Positions 1 through 9,267 of a stretch of 59,876 nucleotides of DNA are shown here, one piece after another. The position numbers and the translations under genes were made by a program. The stretch covers positions 1 through 59,876 of the forward strand of contig NZ_JAGGQQ010000014.1 of NCBI RefSeq assembly GCF_018613195.1. Direction: 5' to 3'. This stretch comes from Bacillus sp. ISL-45. Its GTDB lineage: Bacteria > Bacillota > Bacilli > Bacillales > Cytobacillaceae. Under the pieces are notes generated by a model. The model made no database searches. It saw nothing but the letters and a program-made list of their open reading frames with translations, and was not told where the DNA came from. Positions within the stretch are counted from its first letter, which is position 1. Every line of letters begins with the position of its first letter.

Positions 1-56
<56 letters not shown>

Positions 57-140
57 AAATAGATTGCTCGTTCTTCTTGAATTCTTCTTACAACATTATC
101 TAGTTTTGAAGGAATAAATACTTTCCTTTCAATTAAATAG

Positions 141-256
<116 letters not shown>

Positions 257-261
257 ACGCA

Positions 262-292
262 AAAGAACAGCTGTAATGGCTGTTCTTTTTTT
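262..292 (+). terminator. rrn operon terminator
   Basis: A perfect 8-bp stem, AGAACAGC paired with GCTGTTCT around a 7-base loop, is followed by a run of eight T. It lies directly after 5S. Confidence 0.92.
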
Positions 293-348
293 GTATGCTG
301 ATTTATAAATGATGTGTGAAATATGGCAGTAACTGAATATATTTGGCC

Positions 349-1175
349 TGACTTCGGACAAGTTTGGAGGTAATGAACGAAAAGTTGTCTGAACCTGAGT
401 CAACTTCAGACAGGTTTGGTGGAAAAACACGAAAAGTTGTCTGAACTTGAGCCAACTTCAGACAGGTTTGGTGGAAAAACACGAAAAGTTGTCTGAACTT
501 GATGCAACTTCAGACAGGTTTAAGGAAAAATAACGAAAAGTTGTCTGAACTTGAGTCAACTTCAGACAGGTTTGGTGGAAAAGCATAAAAAGTTGTCTGA
601 ACCTGAGTCAACTTCAGACAGGTTTGAAGGAAAAACACGAAAAGTTGTCTGAACTTGATGCAACTTCAGATAGGTTTGATGGAAAAACACGAAAAGTTGT
701 CTGAACTTGATGCAACTTCAGACAGGTTTGATGGAAAAACACGAAAAGTTATCTGAACTTGAGCCAACTTCAGACAGGTCTGAAGGAAAAACACGGAAAG
801 TTGTCTGAACTTGATGCAACTTCAGACAGGTTTGAAGGAAAAACACGAAAAGTTGTCAGAACTTGAGCCAACTTCAGACAGGTATGATGGAAAAACACGA
901 AAAGTTGTCAGAACTTGATGCAACTTCAGACAGGTTTGGTGGAAAAGCACACAAAGTTGTCTGAACCTGAGTTAACTTCAGACAGGTTTGAAGGAAAAAC
1001 ACGAAAAGTTGTCAGAACCTGAGCCAACTTCAGACAGGTTTGAAGGAAAAACACGAAAAGTTGTCTGAACTTGATGCAACTTCAGCCAGGTTTGAAGGAA
1101 AAACACACAAAGTTGTCTGAACTTAATACAACTTCAGTCAGGTTTGGAGGAAAAGTCCGAAAATTTGTCCCAACC
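349..1175. repeat. 52-bp tandem array with internal palindromes (15 clear copies)
   Basis: The segment CAACTTCAG recurs at 401, 453, 505, 557, 609, 661, 713, 765, 817, 869, 921, 973 (TAACTTCAG), 1025, 1077 and 1129, always 52 bases apart. A degenerate copy lies in the same register at 351. Each unit reads roughly AAGTTGTCTGAAC, TTGAGCCAACTTCAGACAGG, then TTTGAAGGAAAAACACGA. Two mutually exclusive hairpins are possible per unit: TGTCTGAA with TTCAGACA, and AAGTTG with CAACTT. The period is not a multiple of three and no long reading frame crosses it, so it is not coding. It fills most of the 1.1-kb gap between 5S and csfB. Copies differ by scattered substitutions, such as GTCAGAA in three units between 850 and 1015. 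Confidence 0.95.
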
Positions 1176-1358
1176 AAAACAAACCTTTCATCAATCGTAA
1201 TATAATCCTAAATCCCTGATCTAAACCATCTAAAAATCAACAACCATTTCTTCTCAAATAATAAACCAACCTAAATTGTTATAAGACATACAAGGAATCC
1301 GAATGTCAATCATAAAATATAAAACAACTAAACTTTCTAAAATATTATTCGAAAAATT

Positions 1359-1388
1359 GTATACAAAAAAACGCTCCTGGCAACAATA
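1359..1388 (+). promoter_or_regulatory. sigma-F type promoter of csfB
   Basis: GTATA at 1359-1363, a 15-base spacer and GGCAACAATA at 1379-1388 match the forespore sigma-F/G consensus (GYWTA, 15 bases, GGNRANAMTW) at every position. csfB of B. subtilis is known to be sigma-F controlled, so this is a strong regulatory assignment. Transcription would begin near 1394-1396, almost at the ribosome binding site. Confidence 0.8.
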
Positions 1389-1408
1389 GGTGTACGGAGG
1401 TGGAGAAT

Positions 1409-1612
1409 TTGGGTTCGCTTTTAGCTAAGAATCAAATCGGGGAAACGTGTGTGATTTGCGAGCAGAAAAAAAGTGCTGGCATACACCTGTATACTTCTTT
1501 TATATGCACAGACTGTGAGAGCATCATGATCAAGACAGATACGAGTGATCCTAAATATAAATATTATGTAGAAAAGCTAAGGAAAGTAACAAAGCCTGGC
1601 ATTTACAGTTAA
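1409..1612 (+). CDS. csfB: Anti-sigma-G factor Gin (CsfB)
   Basis: Small zinc-binding inhibitor of the forespore sigma factor SigG; it keeps SigG silent during early forespore development and can also act on SigE. The 67-residue product has the family pattern of two CXXC pairs (C14-C17 and C33-C36) around the segment GIHLYTSFICTDC, then a conserved tail TSDPKYKYYVEKL ending in IYS. I start at TTG 1409, because GGAGGTGG (1396-1403) sits 5 bases upstream. A GTG at 1400 lies inside that binding site and only a few bases after the predicted transcription start. In B. subtilis xpaC and yaaN follow csfB; here yaaO follows directly. A hairpin terminator overlaps the stop codon, so it is a single-gene unit. 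Confidence 0.9.
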   Translation: MGSLLAKNQIGETCVICEQKKSAGIHLYTSFICTDCESIMIKTDTSDPKYKYYVEKLRKVTKPGIYS

Positions 1613-1640
1613 AAGCTCATTTCGAGCTTTTATTTTTTTT
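1612..1640 (+). terminator. csfB terminator
   Basis: AAAGCTC paired with GAGCTTT around a short loop, followed by TTATTTTTTTT. It begins in the csfB stop codon. Confidence 0.85.
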
Positions 1641-1695
1641 GCTGAAAAACAGTGTTAGAATAGATAGGTGTGAATTTATAGATATAGGTGAGATT

Positions 1696-3117
1696 ATGGA
1701 TCAATCCAAAACACCCTTGTACTCTCAATTGGTTAACCATTCAAATGGAAACCCTCTATCGCTTCATGTACCGGGGCACAAATATGGGTCTTTTTTTTCC
1801 GTAGAGGGCCAAATCTTCTTTCAGCAGATTTTGAAATTGGATGCAACCGAAATAACAGGATTGGATGACCTTCATTCGCCCGAGGGAGTTATTTTCGAAG
1901 CTGAGGTTTTACTTAGCGATTTATATAAAACAAAAAAAAGCTTTTTTTTAATAAATGGATCAACTGTCGGGAATCTTGCGATGATCATGGCGGCAATCAA
2001 TGAAGATGATTTGGTGCTTGTCCAGCGTAATTCCCATAAATCCATTATGAATGCTATAAGACTCGCAAAAGCAAAACCAGTATTCATAAGCCCGGAGTAC
2101 AACGAAGAGTTCGGAGTGGCTGCCGGGTTAAGTATTGATGGTGTCAAATCAGCCATTAGCCAGTATCCGGATGCAAAGGCACTTATTTTAACCTACCCAA
2201 ATTATTACGGACTGACTTATGATCTCAAAAGCATTATAGATTTGGCTCATGAGCATAGCATTCCTGTATTGGTGGATGAGGCTCATGGTGTACATTTTAT
2301 CGCAGGGGATTATTTTCCGGAGTCTGCCGTTGAACTTGGGGCCGATATTGTCGTACAGTCTGCTCATAAAACATTGCCGGCGATGACAATGGGAGCCTTT
2401 CTCCATTATCAGTCGAACTCGGTATCACTCAGTAAGCTAAAGTTCTATTTACAGGCCCTACAGTCAAGCAGCCCTTCCTATCCGCTGATGGCATCCCTCG
2501 ATTTGGCACGGAGCTTCCTGGGTACTTATAAACAGGAAGACTTGTCATATTTGAAAACAGAACTGCAGGAATTCAAAGAAAAACTAGAGAAATTGGCATC
2601 CATTCGGGTTTTGCCAGGGGCTGATCCATTAAAGCTGACCATTCAATCCTGGTCTGGTTTCGAGCTGCAATCCAGGCTTGAATCGAAAGGGATTTATACG
2701 GAAATGGCTGACCCTTATAATGTGCTGCTCGTTCTTCCGTTGCTGAAGCATGGCATGGAGCATCGCTTGCTGGAAGCTGCTGAAAAGATTGCTGAGGTAG
2801 TAAGCACCATTCCGGATGAGAAAAATAAACCTGAGTCAAAAGTCATCCAAAAAAGTATTTCAACTTTGGAAGTCAGCTATAAAGAGATGGAGAATCAGCA
2901 GACAGAATACGTCCTGTTACAGGATTCCGCAGGCAAGGTCTGTGCGGAACAAATCATTCCTTATCCGCCAGGAATACCACTTTGTCTCCCTGGTGAAGTT
3001 GTGACGGAAGCCGATATTGAAACAATCTTTTTCTTAAAAGCAAAACAAGCAAAAATCCAGGGCGGAGAATCTTTGCATGCTGGTAAAATAAAAGTGTTTA
3101 AGAGTTGGGGGCTTTAA
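1696..3117 (+). CDS. yaaO: PLP-dependent Orn/Lys/Arg decarboxylase family protein YaaO
   Basis: Fold-type I pyridoxal-phosphate enzyme of the ornithine/lysine/arginine decarboxylase family, 473 residues. N-terminal HVPGHKYG (about 24-31) is typical. STVGNLAMI and SHKSIMNAI line the cofactor pocket, VDEAHGVHF supplies the Asp contacting the pyridine nitrogen, and SAHKTLPAM holds the Schiff-base lysine (K225). The C-terminal decarboxylase segment [13 protein letters not shown] is present. The true substrate is not decided by sequence; B. subtilis YaaO is a paralogue of the arginine decarboxylase SpeA. I start at ATG 1696 after AGGTGAG. An upstream in-frame TTG at 1639 lies in the T-run of the csfB terminator and is unlikely. 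tmk follows 2 bases after the stop, suggesting cotranscription. Confidence 0.88.
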   Translation: MDQSKTPLYSQLVNHSNGNPLSLHVPGHKYGSFFSVEGQIFFQQILKLDATEITGLDDLHSPEGVIFEAEVLLSDLYKTKKSFFLINGSTVGNLAMIMAAINEDDLVLVQRNSHKSIMNAIRLAKAKPVFISPEYNEEFGVAAGLSIDGVKSAISQYPDAKALILTYPNYYGLTYDLKSIIDLAHEHSIPVLVDEAHGVHFIAGDYFPESAVELGADIVVQSAHKTLPAMTMGAFLHYQSNSVSLSKLKFYLQALQSSSPSYPLMASLDLARSFLGTYKQEDLSYLKTELQEFKEKLEKLASIRVLPGADPLKLTIQSWSGFELQSRLESKGIYTEMADPYNVLLVLPLLKHGMEHRLLEAAEKIAEVVSTIPDEKNKPESKVIQKSISTLEVSYKEMENQQTEYVLLQDSAGKVCAEQIIPYPPGIPLCLPGEVVTEADIETIFFLKAKQAKIQGGESLHAGKIKVFKSWGL

Positions 3118-3119
3118 AA

Positions 3120-3770
3120 GTGGAAAAAGGAATATTTATTACGATTGAAGGTCCGGATGGTTCTGGAAAGACGACAATCCTTCAGATGCTTGCTCAAAAC
3201 CTTGAAAAAGAAGGATACGCCGTGGTGGCTACTCGTGAGCCTGGAGGCATCGATATTGCTGAACAAATCAGGGAAGTGATCCTGGATCCGGAAAATACTG
3301 CAATGGACCCGCGAACAGAAGCACTTCTATATGCCGCGGCGAGAAGGCAGCATCTTGCAGAGAAGGTGAAGCCTGCTCTCGAAGAAGGAAAAATTGTCCT
3401 ATGTGATCGTTTTGTTGATAGTTCTCTTGCGTACCAAGGGCATGCTCGAGGTTTAGGTATTAATGAAGTATACTCCATCAACGAATTTGCGATTGAAAAT
3501 ATGATGCCGGCGATGACTCTATACTTTGATGTCGCACCGGAGATTGGGCTGGAAAGAATCAATAAAAACAAAGGCCGTGAAGTCAATCGACTGGACCTGG
3601 AAAAGCTCGACTTCCACCAAAAGGTGAGAGAAGGCTATTTAATCCTGGCTGAGATGTTCCCAAAACGAATTGTTAAAGTGGATGCTTCTAAGGAACTCGA
3701 TACAGTATATGGACAAGCAGAAGCTGAAATTAAAACGCTCATAAATACATTTTTTCCAAACAAGTCTTGA
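3120..3770 (+). CDS. tmk: Thymidylate kinase
   Basis: Phosphorylates dTMP to dTDP with ATP, the last specific step of dTTP supply, in the cytoplasm. The 216-residue protein has the P-loop GPDGSGKTT (11-19), the DRF motif at 96-98 followed by VDSSLAYQG, and the LID-region Arg/Lys stretch [12 protein letters not shown]. The start is GTG 3120, two bases after the yaaO stop, with GGGGG at 3107-3111 as binding site. The earlier in-frame TTG at 3105 would place the binding site inside the gene. Next comes a terminator, then darA, as in B. subtilis. Confidence 0.96.
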   Translation: MEKGIFITIEGPDGSGKTTILQMLAQNLEKEGYAVVATREPGGIDIAEQIREVILDPENTAMDPRTEALLYAAARRQHLAEKVKPALEEGKIVLCDRFVDSSLAYQGHARGLGINEVYSINEFAIENMMPAMTLYFDVAPEIGLERINKNKGREVNRLDLEKLDFHQKVREGYLILAEMFPKRIVKVDASKELDTVYGQAEAEIKTLINTFFPNKS

Positions 3771-3793
3771 TCAACCTGAGGCTTGTTTTTATT
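3760..3793 (+). terminator. tmk terminator
   Basis: ACAAGTCT pairs with AGGCTTGT (one G-T pair) and is followed by TTTTTATTT. It spans the tmk stop codon. Confidence 0.7.
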
Positions 3794-3800
3794 TAGATTG

Positions 3801-3860
3801 GCGAATAAAGGCTTATTTTAGCGAATGGTATCAACTGGAAGCCAATGGGATTTCACGTTT
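3801..3860. repeat. Three 20-bp units in the tmk-darA spacer
   Basis: GCGAATAAAGG at 3801, GCGAATGGTAT at 3821 and GCCAATGGGAT at 3841 are spaced 20 bases apart. Only the first six bases of each unit are well conserved, so this is a weak array. Confidence 0.35.
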
Positions 3861-3870
3861 AAATCATGTC

Positions 3871-3900
3871 TTGACCCATGAATCCTGTTATAATGATAAT
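3871..3900 (+). promoter_or_regulatory. Sigma-A promoter upstream of darA
   Basis: TTGACC at 3871 is followed by TGTTATAATGATAAT. Either an extended -10 (TGTTATAAT, 3886-3894) or GATAAT at 3895-3900 (18-base spacer from TTGACC) could serve. The region is 85-110 bases before the darA start. Confidence 0.6.
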
Positions 3901-3981
3901 ACAAAAGTTACGGAGTGAAATCTTTTCGTTGAGCTTGCGCCGTGTATAGCAAGTCTATAAAAAAGTCTAGGGGGATAATGA

Positions 3982-4311
<330 letters not shown>

Positions 4312-4338
4312 CAGGAAATACCCGGAAGTTAGCAAGAG

Positions 4339-4779
4339 ATGAAGATTAATCAGGATATGCGCCTTAACATAGATAAAATCCGACAGGATCAAAAACAACA
4401 GCCTGGAGGCGGAATCAGGTTCAATGAAATGGTGGTAAAGCAAGAACATAAATTGCAGCTCGGACAGATGCAGCAATTAATGAAGGAAGTCGAGTCTGCC
4501 GGTGAAAGGCTTGCGCGGTTTAGGACGTTCAAGGACCTGGCCAAATTCAAGCCACTGGTTAAGCAATTCGTAAAAGAAGCGGTCAGCTTTGAAATGGAGC
4601 TAAAGCACTCGCATAGCTGGAATGAATATGGCGAAGGCAGGTCATTGAAACTTGTAGAGAATATTGATGAAAAGCTCGTCGAGTTGACAGAAGAGTTGAT
4701 GGATAATAAAGATGAACAGATTGATATCCTTGGCAAAGTAGGGGAAATCAAAGGTCTGTTGATCAATTTATATACGTAA
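4339..4779 (+). CDS. yaaR: DUF327 family protein YaaR
   Basis: A 146-residue soluble, charged and mostly helical protein of the YaaR/DUF327 family; molecular function unknown. It has no signal peptide or membrane segment. The conserved core is FRTFKDLAKFKPLVKQFVKE (about 55-74), and the C-terminal region is rich in Leu/Glu heptad-like spacing that could form a coiled coil. It sits between darA and holB with short gaps, the same order as in B. subtilis, so it probably shares their transcript. The ribosome binding site before ATG 4339 is poor (GCAAGAG). Confidence 0.85.
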   Translation: MKINQDMRLNIDKIRQDQKQQPGGGIRFNEMVVKQEHKLQLGQMQQLMKEVESAGERLARFRTFKDLAKFKPLVKQFVKEAVSFEMELKHSHSWNEYGEGRSLKLVENIDEKLVELTEELMDNKDEQIDILGKVGEIKGLLINLYT

Positions 4780-4783
4780 GTGA

Positions 4784-5800
4784 GTGATCGCATTGGCAAA
4801 GACGTGGGACGAGCTGGAGAGACTTCAGCCGAATGTTTTGAAAATGATTAAAAACAGCATCCTGAAAAATCGAATAGCCCATGCGTATTTATTTGAAGGA
4901 ATGAGGGGCACCGGCAAAAAGGAGATTAGTATTCTTCTTGCCAAGAGCATCAATTGCCGGGCGCCTGTTGATGGCTATAAACCTTGTGAAAGCTGCTTGA
5001 ACTGCAAAAGGATCAACCATGGCAACCATCCGGATATCCATCTTGTCGAGCCCGATGGCCTGTCGATAAAGAAAGGGCAAATCCAGCAGCTGCAGGAGGA
5101 GTTTTCAAAAACAGGGGTAGAGTCAAAGAATAAGCTATACACCATTGTCCATGCTGATCGGATGACGACAAATGCGGCAAACAGTTTGCTGAAATTCCTT
5201 GAGGAGCCGCATGCGGGAACTGTTGCCGTGTTGATCACCGAGCAGGCCCAGCAAATGCTGCCGACTATTTTATCGAGATGCCAGTTGATCAATTTCACGC
5301 CGTTATCTCCTAAAAATATGGCAGAACAACTGATTGCCAATGGGATACAACCGCAACTGGCACCTCTGTTGGCACAGCTAACCAATAATTTGGAAGAAGC
5401 TTTAGAGATAAGTCATGATGATTGGTTTGCACAAGCACAAAAAATAGTGTTAAAATTATATGAAGTGCTGAAAAAGAATTCCCTTGAAGCTATGGTCGCG
5501 CTTCAAGAGAACTGGTTTATGCACTTCAAAGAGAAAGAACAAATCGATCGTGGTTTGGATTTATTACTTCTTATTTTTAAGGATTTACTATACATTCAGC
5601 TTGGCAAGAAAGACCAGGTTGTATATCTAAACGAAAGCTCACGTTTAGAACAATTTGCATTACAGACATCCGGACGGCGTCTTACCGAACAAATGGCAGC
5701 CATTCTGGAGGCGAAGAGGAAGCTGCATGCCAATATGAATCCCCAGCTGCTCATGGAAGAGCTGGTGTTAAAATTGCAGGAGGGATCTACACTTGTATGA
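4784..5800 (+). CDS. holB: DNA polymerase III delta-prime subunit
   Basis: A clamp-loader ATPase-fold subunit that with delta and tau opens the beta sliding clamp at the replication fork. 338 residues, with Walker A region GMRGTGKK (39-46) and a four-cysteine zinc module at C58, C68, C71 and C74. The sequence LLKFLEEPH is followed by LPTILSRCQ with the SRC sensor motif. The start may be GTG 4784 or TTG 4793; homologues do not decide it strongly. The 3' end overlaps ricT by 8 bases. DarA-YaaR-HolB-RicT-YabA form one tight cluster. Confidence 0.95.
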   Translation: MIALAKTWDELERLQPNVLKMIKNSILKNRIAHAYLFEGMRGTGKKEISILLAKSINCRAPVDGYKPCESCLNCKRINHGNHPDIHLVEPDGLSIKKGQIQQLQEEFSKTGVESKNKLYTIVHADRMTTNAANSLLKFLEEPHAGTVAVLITEQAQQMLPTILSRCQLINFTPLSPKNMAEQLIANGIQPQLAPLLAQLTNNLEEALEISHDDWFAQAQKIVLKLYEVLKKNSLEAMVALQENWFMHFKEKEQIDRGLDLLLLIFKDLLYIQLGKKDQVVYLNESSRLEQFALQTSGRRLTEQMAAILEAKRKLHANMNPQLLMEELVLKLQEGSTLV

Positions 5801-6623
5801 TGTAGTAGGTGTCCGCTTCAAGAAAGCGGGAAAGATTTATTATTTTGATCCCGGCGATCTCTCAATTCAAAAGGACGAATTCGTCATTGTCGAAACTGTA
5901 AGGGGCGTTGAGTACGGAAGAGTCGTAACTCCCCGTAAACAGGTCGGCGAAAAGGATGTAGTCCTGCCTCTGAAAAAGGTAGTCAGAATTGCAGATCAGA
6001 AGGATCGCCTTATTGTCGAGGAGAACAAAACAGCTGCAAAGGAAGCGTACGATGTTTGCAGTGAAAAAGTGAGTGAGCATCAACTGGATATGAAACTGGT
6101 TGATGTTGAATATACATTTGACCGCAATAAAGTCATTTTCTACTTCACGGCTGACGGCCGCGTCGATTTCCGGGAACTGGTCAAGGATTTGGCCTCGATT
6201 TTCCGGACAAGGATTGAACTGCGCCAGATTGGCGTAAGGGATGAAGCGAAAATGCTTGGCGGGATAGGACCATGCGGCAGAATGCTTTGCTGCTCCACGT
6301 TCCTGGGGGACTTTGATCCAGTTTCAATCAAGATGGCCAAGGATCAAAACCTCTCGCTTAACCCAACAAAGATTTCCGGCCTTTGCGGCAGGCTCATGTG
6401 CTGTTTGAAATATGAGAACGACCAATATGAAACAGCGAAAGAGCAGCTGCCTGATCTGGGTGAAATGATTGTTACACCTGATGGTACAGGAAAGGTTGTG
6501 GGGTTGAACATCCTGGAACGAGTCATGCAAGTCGATATACCTGGCCAGGAACGCGTGCTGGAATATACACTTGAGGAAATACAGGAAGCAGGAGCTGTAT
6601 CGTTGCAATCATCCACAGATTAA
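5793..6623 (+). CDS. ricT: RicT (YaaT), PSP1-domain subunit of the RicAFT complex
   Basis: In B. subtilis RicT with RicA and RicF forms an iron-sulfur-containing complex that partners RNase Y in mRNA maturation and affects biofilm formation, competence and Spo0A activation. The 276-residue protein carries the PSP1 domain. It shows the two signature cysteine clusters: GPCGRMLCC (C161, C166, C167) and [10 protein letters not shown] (C198, C203, C204). The start is TTG 5793, with AGGAGGG at 5778-5784, 8 bases away; the reading frame overlaps the end of holB. yabA follows 13 bases after the stop. Confidence 0.95.
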   Translation: MYDVVGVRFKKAGKIYYFDPGDLSIQKDEFVIVETVRGVEYGRVVTPRKQVGEKDVVLPLKKVVRIADQKDRLIVEENKTAAKEAYDVCSEKVSEHQLDMKLVDVEYTFDRNKVIFYFTADGRVDFRELVKDLASIFRTRIELRQIGVRDEAKMLGGIGPCGRMLCCSTFLGDFDPVSIKMAKDQNLSLNPTKISGLCGRLMCCLKYENDQYETAKEQLPDLGEMIVTPDGTGKVVGLNILERVMQVDIPGQERVLEYTLEEIQEAGAVSLQSSTD

Positions 6624-6636
6624 TGAGGTGGAACAG

Positions 6637-7008
6637 GTGGATAAAAAAGATATCTTTGACTCAGTAAGTAATATGGAATCGCAGATTGGTGATTTATACC
6701 GTCAGCTTGGTGAGTTAAAACAGCATTTGGCAGAGGTTCTGGAAGAGAACAATGCATTAAAGCTGGAAAATGAGCATATAAGACGCCGTCTGGATCAAAC
6801 CATTGGTAAAAAAGATCCAACCATTAAGAAGAGCGGTAAGGGAAACAGCAATCAGGCACAGGGTGATAAAAATGTGGTCGACATCGGTGAAGGCTACGAT
6901 AACCTTGCCCGCCTGTATCAGGAAGGCTTCCATATCTGCAACCTGCATTTCGGAAGCCCCCGCAAAGAGGATTGCTTATTCTGCCTATCCTTTCTTAATA
7001 AAAAATAA
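6637..7008 (+). CDS. yabA: Replication initiation control protein YabA
   Basis: A negative regulator of DnaA that bridges DnaA and the beta clamp and limits initiation at oriC. 123 residues: an N-terminal leucine-rich coiled coil (about 8-55) for tetramerisation, a linker rich in Lys/Gly/Asn, and a C-terminal zinc-binding domain with HICNLHFG and CLFC (C101, C113, C116, with H99 or H104). The start is GTG 6637, 5 bases after GAGGTGG; upstream frame extension runs into ricT. It ends the darA-yabA transcription unit at a clear terminator. Confidence 0.93.
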   Translation: MDKKDIFDSVSNMESQIGDLYRQLGELKQHLAEVLEENNALKLENEHIRRRLDQTIGKKDPTIKKSGKGNSNQAQGDKNVVDIGEGYDNLARLYQEGFHICNLHFGSPRKEDCLFCLSFLNKK

Positions 7009-7012
7009 TTGG

Positions 7013-7042
7013 CAGCCTTCCTTAATTGGGAAGGCTATTTTT
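7013..7042 (+). terminator. yabA terminator
   Basis: AGCCTTCC pairs with GGAAGGCT around a 7-base loop and is followed by ATTTTTA. Confidence 0.88.
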
Positions 7043-7235
7043 ATAATACTCTTTCGTAAAGTTATAAGCATTTACACACTATTTAACACATGTTCGATTT
7101 GGCATCTTCGAAAGGAGCCCAAAACCCCTAAGAATGCTGATACCTATATATACTCGAAAAGCAACAATCAATTTTTAATTAGCAGTTCACAGGTTCACAG
7201 CCATTGAACATATATGTATGGAGGAACTATCTATA

Positions 7236-7979
7236 ATGGTTAATTTACGGGAAGATGAACGATTGGATTATTTGCTGGCAGAGGATTTAAGGATTATCCA
7301 GAGCCCGAATGTATTTTCGTTTTCATTGGACGCTGTTTTGCTTGCAAGGTTTGTCTGGGTGCCAATCCAAAAAGGCAAGATTGTCGACCTGTGCAGCGGC
7401 AATGGGGTAATTCCATTGTTTTTAAGCGCAAGGACAAAGGGGACAATTACCGGGGTGGAGATCCAGGAGCGGTTGTACGATATGGCAGTCCGCAGTATTG
7501 AATATAATAATCTAGACGATCGGTTACATATGATTCATGGTGATCTCAAGGATGCGGCTAAAGAGCTCGGCTACGAGAAGTATGATGTCGTAACATGCAA
7601 TCCTCCTTATTTCCTTACACCTTCAAAGGAAGAAATAAATATGAATGAACACCTTGCGATTGCGCGTCATGAGATCCTCTGCACACTCGAGGATGCGATT
7701 AAATCATCAAGCCAGCTTGTGAAGCAGGGCGGTAAGGTTGCCTTTGTCCACCGTCCTGGCAGATTGATCGATATCATCGAAATGATGAGGAAATACCGGC
7801 TTGAGCCTAAGCGGATCCAGTTTGTTTATCCTAAGGCCGGGAAGGAAGCGAATACGCTTTTGGTAGAGGCAATCAAGGATGGAAGTCCTGACCTTAAAAT
7901 TCTTGAGCCATTGACGGTATATGATGAAAATAATGAGTATACCCCGGTGATCAAAGAAATGTTATATGGAAGCAAATAA
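7236..7979 (+). CDS. yabB: tRNA1(Val) adenine-N6 methyltransferase-like protein YabB
   Basis: A class I SAM-dependent methyltransferase of the TrmN6/YfiC family, 247 residues. [14 protein letters not shown] is motif I for SAM binding and CNPPYF (NPPY at 122-125) is the amino-methyltransferase catalytic motif. By family it should methylate adenine N6 in a tRNA, probably position 37 of tRNA-Val; the exact target is inferred. I start at ATG 7236 ([14 protein letters not shown]) because GGAGGAAC at 7220-7227 sits 8 bases upstream. The in-frame ATG at 7218 overlaps that site. In B. subtilis yazA lies between yabB and rsmI; here only 23 bases separate them, so yazA is absent at this locus. Confidence 0.9.
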   Translation: MVNLREDERLDYLLAEDLRIIQSPNVFSFSLDAVLLARFVWVPIQKGKIVDLCSGNGVIPLFLSARTKGTITGVEIQERLYDMAVRSIEYNNLDDRLHMIHGDLKDAAKELGYEKYDVVTCNPPYFLTPSKEEINMNEHLAIARHEILCTLEDAIKSSSQLVKQGGKVAFVHRPGRLIDIIEMMRKYRLEPKRIQFVYPKAGKEANTLLVEAIKDGSPDLKILEPLTVYDENNEYTPVIKEMLYGSK

Positions 7980-8002
7980 GTACAGAGAAACGGGTGATTT
8001 AC

Positions 8003-8884
8003 ATGCAACGGCAGAAAAGCTTTGAACGGGAATATGAAAAAGGGATTCTTTACCTCGTACCGACTCCTATCGGGAACCTTGAAGACATGACATTCAGGGC
8101 GATCAGGATCATGAAGGAAGCCGATTGGATTGCGGCGGAGGATACGAGGAATACGAAAAAGCTATGTAATTATTTTGAGATTGAAACGCCCGTTACCAGC
8201 TATCATGAACATAATAAGGAAAGCAGCGGATTTAAATTGATTGAAAGGATCAAAGAGGGAGCAAAAGTCGCACTTGTCAGTGATGCGGGAATGCCAACTA
8301 TCTCTGATCCAGGCACGGAGCTGGTGGTCGAGGCGATCGCCGAGGGACTGACTGTCGTACCGTTACCAGGGGCGAACGCGGCTTTGACAGCTTTGATTGC
8401 CTCTGGCATTCTTCCTCAACCATTCTACTATTATGGGTTTCTCCAAAGGGGCAAAAAGGATAAGAAAAAGGAACTTGAGCTGCTGGCAAAGCAGACGGCA
8501 ACCATCGTTCTCTATGAATCCCCCCATCGTTTGAAGGAAACGCTGTCCTTGATGCTTGAGGGACTAGGCGATCGGAAAATGGTCCTTTGTCGTGAACTGA
8601 CGAAGAAATACGAGGAGTTCCTAAGGGGAACAGTTGCTGAAGCATTGGCATGGGCAGAGGAAGAAGAAGTCCGCGGGGAATTTGTATTGATCATCGAAGG
8701 GGCATCTCCTGATTCAATTTCCGAAGAAGAAAACCAATGGTGGGAAAGATTAAGCATTGAAGAACATGTTGAACATTATATTGCCAAAGAACAAATGAAC
8801 TCTAAGGAAGCAATCAAGCAAGCAGCAAAAGATAGAGGTATGCAAAAGAGAGAGGTTTACCAGGCGTATCATATTAAAGAATAG
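8003..8884 (+). CDS. rsmI: 16S rRNA 2'-O-ribose C1402 methyltransferase RsmI
   Basis: A SAM-dependent tetrapyrrole-methylase-fold enzyme that 2'-O-methylates C1402 of 16S rRNA in the decoding centre. 293 residues. Motifs: LYLVPTPIGNLEDMT near the N-terminus, AAEDTRNTKKL, the SAM loop SDAGMPTISDPG, PGANAALTAL, and YESPHRLKETL. The C-terminal part is HTH-like and family-typical. The start is ATG 8003 with GGGTGA 5 bases upstream; GTG 7994 is less likely. It ends just before the terminator shared with convergent abrB. Confidence 0.95.
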   Translation: MQRQKSFEREYEKGILYLVPTPIGNLEDMTFRAIRIMKEADWIAAEDTRNTKKLCNYFEIETPVTSYHEHNKESSGFKLIERIKEGAKVALVSDAGMPTISDPGTELVVEAIAEGLTVVPLPGANAALTALIASGILPQPFYYYGFLQRGKKDKKKELELLAKQTATIVLYESPHRLKETLSLMLEGLGDRKMVLCRELTKKYEEFLRGTVAEALAWAEEEEVRGEFVLIIEGASPDSISEEENQWWERLSIEEHVEHYIAKEQMNSKEAIKQAAKDRGMQKREVYQAYHIKE

Positions 8885-8902
8885 TGCGGAAACAGCACAT
8901 AT

Positions 8903-8935
8903 AAAAAAGGCCGTGGATTCATCCACGGCCTTGAG
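8903..8935 (-). terminator. abrB terminator (between convergent rsmI and abrB)
   Basis: A 12-bp perfect stem AAGGCCGTGGAT/ATCCACGGCCTT. The T-run (AAAAAA on the + strand) is on the minus-strand side, so it mainly stops abrB. It could also act weakly on rsmI. Confidence 0.88.
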
Positions 8936-8943
8936 TATTAGAT

Positions 8944-9231
8944 TTATGCTTTTACAGGCTCGAAGCTTCCCTGGATTTCTTGAAGAAGCTGTTCAGCACC
9001 TTCACGGCTAAGGATCAGCTTGCCGCCTGCCAATGTGATGTTATTGTCAGAAACTTCACCAGTGATGTGGCAAGTCATGTTAGGCTTGTACTTCTTAAGG
9101 ATGATGCGGTCATCATCAACATAAATCTCCAAAGCATCCTTTTCTGCGATGCCAAGAGTCCTTCTAAGTTCGATTGGAATTACCACACGGCCAAGCTCAT
9201 CAACTTTACGAACAATTCCAGTAGATTTCAT
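8944..9231 (-). CDS. abrB: Transition state regulator AbrB
   Basis: A DNA-binding repressor of many post-exponential genes, itself shut off by phosphorylated Spo0A. 95 residues. The N-terminal swapped-hairpin AbrB fold (STGIVRKVDELGRVVIPIEL, then RTLGIAEKDALEIYVDD) is nearly invariant, and the C-terminal multimerisation domain contains the family cysteine (MTCHITGE). It is the only protein gene read leftward in this window, as in B. subtilis. The binding site GAGGAG lies just upstream of the start on the minus strand. Its promoter and two Spo0A boxes are described separately. Confidence 0.97.
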   Translation of the reverse strand: MKSTGIVRKVDELGRVVIPIELRRTLGIAEKDALEIYVDDDRIILKKYKPNMTCHITGEVSDNNITLAGGKLILSREGAEQLLQEIQGSFEPVKA

Positions 9232-9267
9232 TTTTTTAATCTCCTCTCATTTTCCCCATCTATTAAG

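Noticed and set aside
349-1175. CRISPR-like array
   Set aside because: The whole 52-base unit repeats; there are no unique spacers between constant repeats and no cas genes nearby.
1639-1695. Extended yaaO start at TTG 1639
   Set aside because: The codon lies in the T-run of the csfB terminator and the added residues are not family-like.
8903-8935. Repeat or mobile end at the rsmI-abrB junction
   Set aside because: The palindrome is fully explained as a terminator between convergent genes.
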